Shown here piece after piece: positions 6,088 to 12,433 of a stretch of 13,380 bases of DNA. Positions within the stretch are counted from its first letter, which is position 1. Each line of letters opens with the position of its first letter. The notes beneath the pieces were generated by a model that made no database searches, was not told where the DNA came from, and saw nothing but the letters and a program-made list of their open reading frames with translations. The position numbers and the translations under genes are program-made. This DNA is from Candidatus Moraniibacteriota bacterium (lineage in GTDB: Bacteria > Patescibacteriota > Minisyncoccia > Moranbacterales > UBA9337), in assembly GCA_003507475.1 (NCBI GenBank), contig DNVQ01000004.1:23130-36509 (forward strand). The letters are read 5' to 3'.

Positions 6088-6336
6088 CTATTTTTCATCA
6101 GAAGATTTACCGAAATTCATTCCAACCGGAACGCCATCGGCCTGATGAGAACGACAACCGCCACGGCAAGCTGCACAAACTGCAGATTGCTCAATGGCTT
6201 GACGTGCTTTTGCGGCAGTAATATTTTTCTTGCCTGGAATCAAGATTCCCTTACTTGTTCCAAAGCCGGTTGGGATTCTCGCAGCATTGCCACGCAACGT
6301 TCTTTCCAACAAAGGACGGTCTGTGTTGTAGTGCAT
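6088..6336 (-). CDS. Orphan 82-residue Cys-motif protein, probably well expressed
   Basis: I do not recognise this family. The protein begins MHYNTDRPLLERTLRG and is basic through the first half. It has a Gly-rich stretch (IPTGFGTSKGILIPGKK, about 21-37), an Ala-rich helix (ITAAKARQAIEQSA) and then a CAACRGGCRSH cluster (three Cys and one His, about 54-64) that could bind a metal or form a disulfide. There is no signal peptide or membrane segment. Its reality is supported by a TTGACA promoter with a 17-base spacer, GAGGTGA four bases before the ATG, and a hairpin after the stop. This is the only clear Shine-Dalgarno in the window. G+C is about 47% (118 of 249 bases), against about one third nearby. 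It is a monocistronic unit between two transcription barriers. Confidence 0.75.
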   Translation of the reverse strand: MHYNTDRPLLERTLRGNAARIPTGFGTSKGILIPGKKNITAAKARQAIEQSAVCAACRGGCRSHQADGVPVGMNFGKSSDEK

Positions 6337-6340
6337 AATT

Positions 6341-6346
6341 CACCTC
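6341..6346 (-). promoter_or_regulatory. Strong Shine-Dalgarno
   Basis: The minus strand reads GAGGTGAATTATG. GAGGTGA is fully complementary to the standard 16S anti-Shine-Dalgarno region. It fixes the start of the 82-residue gene at 6336 and contrasts with the neighbours, which lack such sites. Confidence 0.8.
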
Positions 6347-6405
6347 ATTGGGTAAATTTTATATTTAGCAGAAATAAATTCCTGCCCATCACCAAATAAC
6401 AAGTT

Positions 6406-6434
6406 ACAATAGTTCAAAAAAGACCTTCTGTCAA
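6406..6434 (-). promoter_or_regulatory. Promoter of the small Cys-motif gene
   Basis: A perfect TTGACA (6434-6429) has a 17-base spacer to TATTGT (6411-6406, four of six). The -35 begins in the loop of the gatB terminator hairpin and most of the spacer is one of its arms. The predicted leader is about 60 nt. Confidence 0.6.
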
Positions 6435-6453
6435 GAATGAGAAAGTCTTTTTT
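6416..6453. terminator. Rho-independent terminator of gatB
   Basis: A 14-bp stem with one mismatch (6416-6429 with 6440-6453) surrounds a 10-base loop. In the minus direction the stem ends in GTCTTTTTT. It starts 3 nt after the gatB stop codon. Confidence 0.8.
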
Positions 6454-6456
6454 ATC

Positions 6457-7929
6457 CTATTGTGAGAGTTTATTTTTGAGCATTTCGGTGGCTGATTGCG
6501 GATTAGCTTTTCCTTTGGTTTCTTTCATTACCTGACCCATTAGAAATTTAAAAGCATTTTCTTTTCCACTTTTGTAATCATCAACAGAAGCTTGATTATC
6601 AGCTAAAATTTTATCCACAATTTTTTCTAACTCGCCATCATCATTCATTTGAGCTAGATTTTTTTCTTCTATAATTTGAGAGGGATCACCGCCGTTTTTA
6701 TATATTTCTTCGAGTACTACCTGAGCTGCACTGGAATTAATTTTTCCATCAGCTAAAATTCCAATAAGCTCAGCGTAATTTTCAGGCGTAATTTTTATAT
6801 CGCTGATTTTTTCCTGCGATTCCACTAAATGCTTTCTAATTTCTGTATTAAGATAATTTACGGTTAATTTAAATAATTTTTCTTTAGCAGATTTTACTTC
6901 TCCGCAAGAAATTTTTTCTTCCAGTTCACTCACGGTCTCCTCGAAATAATTGGCCAAATCTCTTTCAGACACCAAAAGCTCTGCCTCACTTTCCCCTAGT
7001 CCATATTCCTTAATAAATCTTTCCTTTTTATTGGCTGGCAGTTCGGGCAATTCTCTTTTGAGATTTTCAATATAATTATCATCAAAAAGCATCGGAGGAA
7101 TATCGGGCTCAGGAAAGTAACGATAATCAGCCGCTGTTTCCTTTACTCTCTGAGAAACTGTAATATTTTTTACGGAATCCCAACCACGAGTTTCTTGAAT
7201 AATTTTTTCTCCGCTTTCTAAAGCCTCAATCTGCCTCTCAATTTCAAACTCAATGGCTTTTTGCACAAATCTAAATGAATTTATATTTTTAACCTCTACC
7301 TTTGTTCCACTCAATTTATCTACACCCTCTGGATAAACAGAAATATTTGCCTCACAACGCATATGTCCCTTTTCCATATCTGCATCTGAAATTCCAATAT
7401 ATCGGCAAATTTGTTGTAGTTTTTGACAAAATTCTCTCGCTTCTTCTCCAGTTTCAAAATCAGGTTCTGTCACCAATTCCATCAAGGGCACCCCCGCTCG
7501 ATTAAAGTCTACCAAAGAATAACTTGTCCCTTTTGGATGGGTTAACTTACCAGTATCTTCTTCAAGATGAATTCGAGTAATTCCCACTTTCTTTCCGTTA
7601 ATTGCGAGTTCTCCTTTTTCGCATAGAGGTTGATCATATTGAGAAATTTGATAACCCTTGGGAATATCAGGATAAAAATAATTTTTTCTATCAAACTTAG
7701 TATCCTTAAGTAAATTACAATTCATCGCAAGCCCAGCTAATTGTACAAATTTAATCGCCTCCTTATTTGGCACTGGCAAAGTTCCAGGCTGAGCGGTGCA
7801 AACTTCACAAATATTGGAATTTGGTTTTTTATCCAACTCCATATCATTTTTACAACTGCAAAACATCTTGGACTTAGTCTTAAGTTCAACATGAATTTCC
7901 ATTCCAATAGTGGCTAAATATTTTGGCAT
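6457..7929 (-). CDS. gatB: Asp-tRNA(Asn)/Glu-tRNA(Gln) amidotransferase subunit B
   Basis: This 490-residue kinase subunit of the GatCAB amidotransferase phosphorylates misacylated Glu-tRNA(Gln) or Asp-tRNA(Asn), so that ammonia from GatA can amidate it. The start IGMEIHVEL is typical. C24-S-C26 and C41-EV-C44 form the zinc site. HLEEDTGK (121-128), DFNRAGVPLMELVTEPD (141-157), VEVKNINSFR (211-220) and RYFPEPDIPP (270-279) are hallmark GatB motifs. The C-terminal helical and YqeY-like tail ends in MLKNKLSQ. Its presence suggests that Gln-tRNA and/or Asn-tRNA are made by the indirect route; gatA and gatC are not in this window. It is the last gene of the long minus-strand series, 95 nt after the CYTH gene, and is closed by a strong terminator. 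Confidence 0.98.
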   Translation of the reverse strand: MPKYLATIGMEIHVELKTKSKMFCSCKNDMELDKKPNSNICEVCTAQPGTLPVPNKEAIKFVQLAGLAMNCNLLKDTKFDRKNYFYPDIPKGYQISQYDQPLCEKGELAINGKKVGITRIHLEEDTGKLTHPKGTSYSLVDFNRAGVPLMELVTEPDFETGEEAREFCQKLQQICRYIGISDADMEKGHMRCEANISVYPEGVDKLSGTKVEVKNINSFRFVQKAIEFEIERQIEALESGEKIIQETRGWDSVKNITVSQRVKETAADYRYFPEPDIPPMLFDDNYIENLKRELPELPANKKERFIKEYGLGESEAELLVSERDLANYFEETVSELEEKISCGEVKSAKEKLFKLTVNYLNTEIRKHLVESQEKISDIKITPENYAELIGILADGKINSSAAQVVLEEIYKNGGDPSQIIEEKNLAQMNDDGELEKIVDKILADNQASVDDYKSGKENAFKFLMGQVMKETKGKANPQSATEMLKNKLSQ

Positions 7930-7962
7930 AAAAGTATTTTCTTTTAGATTTAAGCTTTAATT

Positions 7963-7991
7963 ATAATAATATAACATCTATATGAAAGCAA
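7963..7991 (-). promoter_or_regulatory. Candidate promoter of gatB
   Basis: TTGCTT (7991-7986), a 17-base spacer and TATTAT (7968-7963) face gatB, with a leader of about 27 nt. An exact TATAAT also overlaps at 7965-7960. This suggests that gatB can be transcribed apart from the upstream genes. Confidence 0.35.
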
Positions 7992-8024
7992 GAAATTATC
8001 CATGAAATAAAAATTGATACAAAA

Positions 8025-8567
8025 TCATTGGGCAATTAATTTTTCCCAATTATTTTTATAATATTCAAATTTCTTGCCAAATTCTTCTTTTGAAGTTTCT
8101 TTAATTCCCAAAAGATCCATCTTGCGCTTAAGATCTTCAATTACCATATCCCTATCCGCTAAATCACCCATCTTTTCTAACTCCAAGATATACCCATAAC
8201 CTTTGGTATTGTCCAACATGACTTTTATATTCTTCCAAGAAAAAACATTTCGCGTCCTGAGCCAGATTATCTCCTTTTTAAATCCCAAAGATTCAAAAAG
8301 CCTATTAGCATTTTCAAATTCCCCTAAATTCAACATTACCTCAATTTCCTCCCTAAAATCATCATGCATCATGCCCTTTTTTAACCAAATCTTGGCATAT
8401 TTATCACTTTTTTGGATTCGCAAATCATTTTTTCCCGAAAAATAATAGGAAGTTTGATTTTCTTTACTTATAAACTTTCCTTCTTTTTTAAAAAATTTTA
8501 AAAGTTTTTTATATTTTTCTTCATCAATTAAACTTCTGATTTCGATTTCAATATTTTTTCTTTTCAT
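8025..8567 (-). CDS. CYTH-domain protein (CyaB / triphosphatase-like)
   Basis: This 180-residue protein is a CYTH triphosphate tunnel fold, a family that includes class IV adenylate cyclases, thiamine triphosphatases and inorganic triphosphatases. The signature ExExK at the N-terminus reads E7-I-E9-I-R11, a conservative K-to-R change. The alternating charged strands that line the tunnel follow: R50-IQK, YAKIWLKKG (58-65), FREEIEV (71-77), RTRNVFSW (104-111), KVMLDN (115-120) and GYILELEK (125-132). The substrate cannot be told from sequence. Its start is only 5 nt after the dUTPase stop, so the two are surely cotranscribed. A triphosphate-binding fold in a nucleotide cluster hints at, but does not prove, a nucleotide or polyphosphate substrate. 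It ends with TGA. Confidence 0.85.
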   Translation of the reverse strand: MKRKNIEIEIRSLIDEEKYKKLLKFFKKEGKFISKENQTSYYFSGKNDLRIQKSDKYAKIWLKKGMMHDDFREEIEVMLNLGEFENANRLFESLGFKKEIIWLRTRNVFSWKNIKVMLDNTKGYGYILELEKMGDLADRDMVIEDLKRKMDLLGIKETSKEEFGKKFEYYKNNWEKLIAQ

Positions 8568-8572
8568 AAAAT

Positions 8573-8998
8573 TTATTTTATTCCTGTGCTGCCAAATCTT
8601 CCCTCTCCTCTTTCAGTGTTATCTAATTCCTGCACTTCTTCTATTGCTGGAATTTCTACTTTTTGAATGAGCATTTGAGCCACCTTTTCACCTTTATTAA
8701 TAACATATTCCTTATCTGATAAATTGGTCAAAATTATTTTTATTTCCCCACGATAGCTACTATCAATTACTCCTCCCATTGTTTTAATTCCACCTTTAAA
8801 AGCTACTCCGCTTTTATCCCAAATCAATCCTACATATCCCGTTGGAATAGCCACTGATATTCCTGTTCCACAAGCCAATATTTTTCCCGACTCCACAATC
8901 AAATCCTCAACTGAATATAATTCCATGCCTGCATCGTCCTTAATTGCATAAATTGGGATTTTAGCTTCTGGATTTATTTTTTTAATTTGAATTTTCAT
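8573..8998 (-). CDS. dut: dUTP diphosphatase (dUTPase)
   Basis: This 141-residue trimeric-type dUTPase hydrolyses dUTP to dUMP and diphosphate. That keeps uracil out of DNA and feeds ThyX. All five motifs are present: DAGMELYS (22-29), DKSGVA (61-66), GGVIDSSYRGE with catalytic D79 and uracil-stacking Y82 (75-85), GEKVAQMLI (103-111), and the P-loop-like RGEGRFGSTG (130-139). Motif 2 carries Lys62 where the PRSG consensus has Arg. Motif 5 is intact, so the enzyme should be active. The gene lies 28 nt after tmk and 5 nt before the CYTH gene. There is no Shine-Dalgarno. Confidence 0.96.
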   Translation of the reverse strand: MKIQIKKINPEAKIPIYAIKDDAGMELYSVEDLIVESGKILACGTGISVAIPTGYVGLIWDKSGVAFKGGIKTMGGVIDSSYRGEIKIILTNLSDKEYVINKGEKVAQMLIQKVEIPAIEEVQELDNTERGEGRFGSTGIK

Positions 8999-9026
8999 AA
9001 AACTTAAACGAGATTATCACTCAAAT

Positions 9027-9716
9027 TTATTTAATAATTTTCAAAACTTTATTAAATACTTCTTCGCTAATTTCTTTTATGGATTTTAAATTTTCACCTT
9101 GCATACAATCAATAGTTGTCCAATGATTATTTTCTTTTATCATTCTTATCGCACTCTGACGGGATTTTTCCATATATTTCAAATCATTTTCTACTAAATC
9201 TTTTTTACCCTGCTGATATTTTTTCTTTTTTTGGCTTCCCTCATTAGCTAGCAATTCTTGGCTAATTTTAATAGGCACGTCCAGATAAATAATCACATTG
9301 GGTCTGGGCAATTTAAAAACTCCAAACTCCATTTTTTCCAACCAATTTAAAAATTCTTTTCTTTTTTTATTATCAGTTATTTTTCCGCCCTGATGAATCT
9401 GATTGGAGCTCACATATCTGTCTGCAATCACATTAAACCCGACATCTAACCATTTTTTAATTTGGGCCGATGATTCAAATCTGTCCGCTGCATAAAGCAC
9501 AGAAGCTAATTTGGGATTTAATTTTACAAAATTTCCATTTTCGCCCACTAAACATTCACCGATAAATTTACCAAAAAAATTATTATAATAACGAGGAAAA
9601 TCTATGGTTTTGACTTTTATTTTTTTCTTTCTTAAATTTTTAACCAACTCTTTTACTTGAGTAGCTTTTCCACTCCCATCAGTTCCATCAATAACTATAA
9701 ATTTCCCTTTTTTCAT
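9027..9716 (-). CDS. tmk: dTMP kinase
   Basis: This 229-residue kinase phosphorylates dTMP to dTDP, the step after ThyX. The P-loop is GTDGSGKATQ (11-20), with Ala where Thr or Ser usually follows the Lys. DFPRYYN (39-45) is the dTMP-binding DFPR motif. DRYVSSNQIHQGGK (99-112) replaces the more usual DRYxxSxxAYQG. PRPNVIIYLDVP (137-148) leads into the LID region, which is long and Lys-rich (about 158-178) and explains why the protein exceeds the usual length of about 205-215. The gene sits between an unknown 140-residue gene (59 nt upstream) and dut (28 nt downstream). The context fits dTMP as the substrate. Confidence 0.93.
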   Translation of the reverse strand: MKKGKFIVIDGTDGSGKATQVKELVKNLRKKKIKVKTIDFPRYYNNFFGKFIGECLVGENGNFVKLNPKLASVLYAADRFESSAQIKKWLDVGFNVIADRYVSSNQIHQGGKITDNKKRKEFLNWLEKMEFGVFKLPRPNVIIYLDVPIKISQELLANEGSQKKKKYQQGKKDLVENDLKYMEKSRQSAIRMIKENNHWTTIDCMQGENLKSIKEISEEVFNKVLKIIK

Positions 9717-9775
9717 ATTTGTTTTATCTGGTAAATTTTATCTTACACAGTAAATTTATCTTGAATTAAAAAACT

Positions 9776-10198
9776 TTATTTTATTTTATCTGCTATTTTT
9801 CCGTATGACTTAATGGGTGTCCATATCTTACCAGGCTCTGATTTAATTAAACCTCCGAATATTTTGGCATTAGTATCTAAATTCAATCGTTTTACAAGCT
9901 CGGCAAGATGATTGAAAAAGATAAGCTCAATGATATCATTTATTTCAAAATTATAGCCCACATAAAAGTAGATATCACCTTTACTATCTACAATACCCCT
10001 AACTATTTCATTCATTAATCCATCTTTTTCCTTGGTCATCCAGTTTTCATTTTGAAACCAAGTTGCATGTGAATACGGCACATTATCATCAGCTATACGA
10101 AGTTGATCATCGTAAATACAAAACATTCTTCTGCTTTGATGAAACTCTTTAATCTTATCGGTCTCTTCCAAATAATATTCTTTTTTAATATCACTCAT
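9776..10198 (-). CDS. Uncharacterised 140-residue protein in the thymidylate cluster
   Basis: I do not recognise this protein. It is soluble, with no signal peptide or membrane helix. Visible features are a charged N-terminal helix (about 5-24), RRMFCIYDDQLRIAD (23-37), PYSHATWFQNENW (41-53), a strand-rich RGIVDSKGDIYFYVGYNF (67-84), a probable helix EINDIIELIFFNHLAELVKR (85-104) and IFGGLIKSEPGKIWTPI (113-129). The pattern suggests a small alpha/beta domain. It begins 30 nt after the thyX stop and ends 59 nt before tmk, so it is very probably cotranscribed with them. A link to thymidylate or flavin metabolism is guilt by association only. ATG start without a Shine-Dalgarno, like its neighbours. 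Confidence 0.75.
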   Translation of the reverse strand: MSDIKKEYYLEETDKIKEFHQSRRMFCIYDDQLRIADDNVPYSHATWFQNENWMTKEKDGLMNEIVRGIVDSKGDIYFYVGYNFEINDIIELIFFNHLAELVKRLNLDTNAKIFGGLIKSEPGKIWTPIKSYGKIADKIK

Positions 10199-10228
10199 GT
10201 TGAATGCTTAAAAAAATAAAATAAAAAA

Positions 10229-11587
10229 TTAATCCTTCATCACAATATCATGCTCTCCTCGACGCACATCGAAACGATTGGGCTCATCATCGGTATAAAT
10301 TACCAAACCAATATGTTTAAAAGTTTCCTTCAAACTCTCTATCATTTTTAACATTTGTCTAACTAAGGTCGGATGCACAAATCTTGTAGAGCGTAATTCC
10401 ACCAAATAAATCAAAGCTTTTAAATCTCCCGACACTCGGCAAGGTACTTGAAATCCCATAGCTGTATAATATTGCTTTATTTCATCAGTGGTATTTAATT
10501 TTTCAATCTTTTTTGATTGTTCTTTAATAAACTGTCTAGCTTCCTTCCTTAAATCTTCTGGCATAGCCTCAAAATACCATTCATTAAATCCATGATTTCT
10601 CACCAAAAGAGGCATGCGCTGCACAATTGCTCGATGTCTTTGTAAATCACGAAATGATCCAAAATCCAATAAAAATTCATAATGGAGCATTCCGCATTCA
10701 GCCACCATTGGCGGTAACTCAGTTTTAAACGGACGAGTCTGAATTAAATTTTTATACTTAAGCAAAAATTCTTTATCTATCCCATTTTTAAGCAAAGCAA
10801 AATCAACCGCCTCATTATTTGTATAATAATAATCATTTGTCATCCATTCATTATTATAATTTTCCGTATTTTCAAATCTTTGATGACCAAAAGAATTTGG
10901 GTAAGCCTCCTTAAGCGCCTCTTCAGTCACCTCTGCTATGTTTTTTACTTCTTCTAAGGGATGATATCTCAAAAGCATTATTTGATCGGCTAATTGGCGA
11001 AAATTCATCCGCCAAGCTACGTTAGTAGTTGCACCGGCTGGCAAAAAAGATCGAGTAATATCAAAAGCTCTAGCCACAATCGCCTTATCGTAAATTTTCT
11101 CATCCTCCTCTTCTTTTTTGGGAAATTGTTTTTTTAGATGTTCTTGAATGGGCAACTGAGCCTTAAGATAAAACGCCCTCCAGGCCTCTTGGATTTCTTC
11201 GCCTTCTTTTGTCTCAAGTGGATTAATAAATTTCTGAGCTGAAAAATCTACATAACGAGTAGAGGCTTCTTGTCCAGAGTAGAGTCTCCAATCCTGAATA
11301 GCTTTGGCTGCCAACATTGAAATTCCCTCCACAAAAACCGTTGCACTCCCACAATCTCCAATAGATTTATGTCCATATCCCACATAAAATCTTTCCATAA
11401 AATTCTCCGCCCCCTTTTCAGCCAGAACTTCCAGATGTTTTTTTATTCCGCCCGTAGAACGAGAATGAAGAGCTTGAAGCATTGCCTCCGCCTGGGCATC
11501 GATTTTCGCCTCATTATTTAAAACCAAAACAAATCCACCATCTTGATTTAATTCTTTAACTACATGATTATTTTTTTTGTCTTCCAT
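10229..11587 (-). CDS. thyX: FAD-dependent thymidylate synthase, two tandem ThyX-like halves
   Basis: At 452 residues this is about twice a single ThyX (220-250), and both halves look ThyX-derived. ThyX makes dTMP from dUMP with methylene-tetrahydrofolate, FAD and NADPH. The N-terminal half has GHKSIGDCG (72-80), DWRLYSGQEASTRY (99-112), and RSFLPAGATTNVAWRMNFRQL with LLRYHP (179-210). Here the RHR of the signature has become DWR, while the distal Ser and Arg remain. The C-terminal half has ECGMLHYEF (297-305), RDLQRHR (313-319) with RHR intact but the distal part changed to QRMPLL, and PCRVSGDLKALIYLVELR (382-399). The ThyX signature is thus shared out between the halves. Long ThyX forms occur in Patescibacteria. 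No ThyA is seen here. Confidence 0.92.
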   Translation of the reverse strand: MEDKKNNHVVKELNQDGGFVLVLNNEAKIDAQAEAMLQALHSRSTGGIKKHLEVLAEKGAENFMERFYVGYGHKSIGDCGSATVFVEGISMLAAKAIQDWRLYSGQEASTRYVDFSAQKFINPLETKEGEEIQEAWRAFYLKAQLPIQEHLKKQFPKKEEEDEKIYDKAIVARAFDITRSFLPAGATTNVAWRMNFRQLADQIMLLRYHPLEEVKNIAEVTEEALKEAYPNSFGHQRFENTENYNNEWMTNDYYYTNNEAVDFALLKNGIDKEFLLKYKNLIQTRPFKTELPPMVAECGMLHYEFLLDFGSFRDLQRHRAIVQRMPLLVRNHGFNEWYFEAMPEDLRKEARQFIKEQSKKIEKLNTTDEIKQYYTAMGFQVPCRVSGDLKALIYLVELRSTRFVHPTLVRQMLKMIESLKETFKHIGLVIYTDDEPNRFDVRRGEHDIVMKD

Positions 11588-11630
11588 TACTTTTATATTT
11601 ATAATTTTTATAAAGTTTAATTGGATTATT

Positions 11631-11639
11631 ATTTTAGCA
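11631..11639 (-). promoter_or_regulatory. Candidate extended -10 promoter of thyX
   Basis: TGCTAAAAT on the minus strand matches an extended -10 (TGnTAtAAT, one mismatch), 43 nt before the thyX ATG. No good -35 is visible. It lies in the 195-nt gap after the kinase gene. Confidence 0.35.
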
Positions 11640-11721
11640 CATTAAATATTTTGGATGTAGGCTTTAGGTAGCTAAACGCTCTTTTTGCTTTATTTGAACA
11701 CATTTTCAAATATGTCTTCTG

Positions 11722-11757
11722 CCCCTCTCCCCAACCCTCTCCCAGAGGGAGAGGGGG
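11722..11757 (-). repeat. Intergenic palindromic repeat, same family as the miaB SPSGRG insert
   Basis: CCCTCTCCC (11735-11743) and GGGAGAGGG (11747-11755) form a 9-bp stem with an AGA loop, flanked by CCCCTCTCCCCAA. Read on the minus strand it matches the element at 3166-3204 almost base for base (CTCTCCCTCTGGGAGAGGG, then GTTGGGG or TTGGGG). It is the main content of the gap between the kinase gene and thyX. The hairpin could attenuate transcription into thyX. Confidence 0.85.
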
Positions 11758-11782
11758 ATTTTGGTGTAACTAAAAATGTTTT

Positions 11783-12328
11783 TTATTTTTGAATTATCTC
11801 GTCGAGTTGGGCATAAAGTTGCTCCAGTGTTCCGTTATTATCAATCACATAGTCAGCCATATCTTTCAAATCTTTGATTTGTAATTCCGCCTCGCGCTCA
11901 TGATCCTTTTTAAACTCTTCAAAAGTTTTGGCATTATCATCCACATTTTCTCCGCGCTTAGTAATTCTCTCATAACGGTTTTCCATGGAAGTATTGATGT
12001 AAACCAATTTAAATTCCAATATTTTTTTCAAAAACTCAATATCCGCCAATCGACGCACTCCGTCAATGGCTACAACTTGATTATCGTCATTGGCCACATC
12101 TCGGTAAATAACCATCGATAAAATATCATCACTGAAATTTTCTCGCATCATAGTTGAAATTTTTTGTAGATTTTCTCTACTCTCATCCAAATACATTCTC
12201 TTAGCTACATCTCGAAGTGATGTGGAAAAACGATGCGTTGAAGCACCATATCTATCAATTAAATACTTTGCAGCTGTTCCTTTTCCACTGGCAATTTCGC
12301 CAGCAATTCCTAAGATTATTTTTTGCAT
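11783..12328 (-). CDS. P-loop nucleotide kinase-like protein, UPF0200-like
   Basis: From the ATG at 12328 this is a 181-residue P-loop protein. GIAGEIASGKGT, near the N-terminus, is a kinase-type Walker A. FSTSLRDVAKRM follows as a lid or acceptor stretch. VVAIDGVRRLADIEFLKK, the R-rich ENRYERITKRGEN-DD, FKKDHEREAE and ADYVIDNNGTLEQL resemble the archaeal UPF0200 and dephospho-CoA kinase-like families. Between dCMP deaminase and thyX, a deoxynucleoside monophosphate kinase is a fair guess, but the substrate is unproven and dephospho-CoA kinase is the main alternative. A TTG at 12355 would add nine residues. I prefer the ATG because a TATAAT lies only 10 nt upstream and the TTG sits against a palindromic repeat. 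Confidence 0.8.
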   Translation of the reverse strand: MQKIILGIAGEIASGKGTAAKYLIDRYGASTHRFSTSLRDVAKRMYLDESRENLQKISTMMRENFSDDILSMVIYRDVANDDNQVVAIDGVRRLADIEFLKKILEFKLVYINTSMENRYERITKRGENVDDNAKTFEEFKKDHEREAELQIKDLKDMADYVIDNNGTLEQLYAQLDEIIQK

Positions 12329-12338
12329 ACTGTTTTTT

Positions 12339-12344
12339 ATTATA
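12339..12344 (-). promoter_or_regulatory. -10 box just upstream of the kinase gene
   Basis: An exact TATAAT ends 10 nt before the ATG at 12328, predicting a leaderless or nearly leaderless mRNA. The -35 is weak. If used, it excludes the TTG at 12355 as the start. Confidence 0.4.
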
Positions 12345-12356
12345 TCCAGATTCAAA

Positions 12357-12409
12357 CCCCCTCTGTCCTGCTGGACATCTCCCCCTTTGAGTACAAAGGT
12401 GGAGAGGGG
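12357..12409. repeat. Three-way-junction palindromic element
   Basis: Outer arms CCCCTCT (12357-12363) and AGAGGGG (12403-12409) enclose two inner hairpins: GTCC-TGCT-GGAC (12365-12376) and CCTTTG-AGTA-CAAAGG (about 12384-12399). The fold is a small cruciform. It fills most of the 105-nt gap between the dCMP deaminase stop and the kinase start. It resembles dispersed intergenic repeats, but only one copy is in this window. Confidence 0.7.
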
Positions 12410-12433
12410 CTCTAATTTTTAATTATTTTAAAA

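Noticed and set aside
6076..6399. Plus-strand 107-codon frame opposite the small Cys-motif gene
   Set aside because: It lacks a promoter and Shine-Dalgarno, and would start at the edge of the minus-strand terminator. All control signals favour the minus-strand gene.
8025..8027. Alternative genetic code in which TGA encodes glycine (as in some Patescibacteria lineages)
   Set aside because: All recognised genes read through without internal TGA, and the CYTH gene ends with TGA at a natural family end, so the standard bacterial code applies.
11783..12355. TTG start at 12355 for the P-loop kinase
   Set aside because: It would place the start against the palindromic element and upstream of the TATAAT at 12344-12339. 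The ATG at 12328 gives a start that begins directly with the nucleotide-binding strand.
12222..12422. Plus-strand frame across the three-way-junction element
   Set aside because: It is a translation of the palindromic repeat and of antisense kinase sequence, with no initiation signals.
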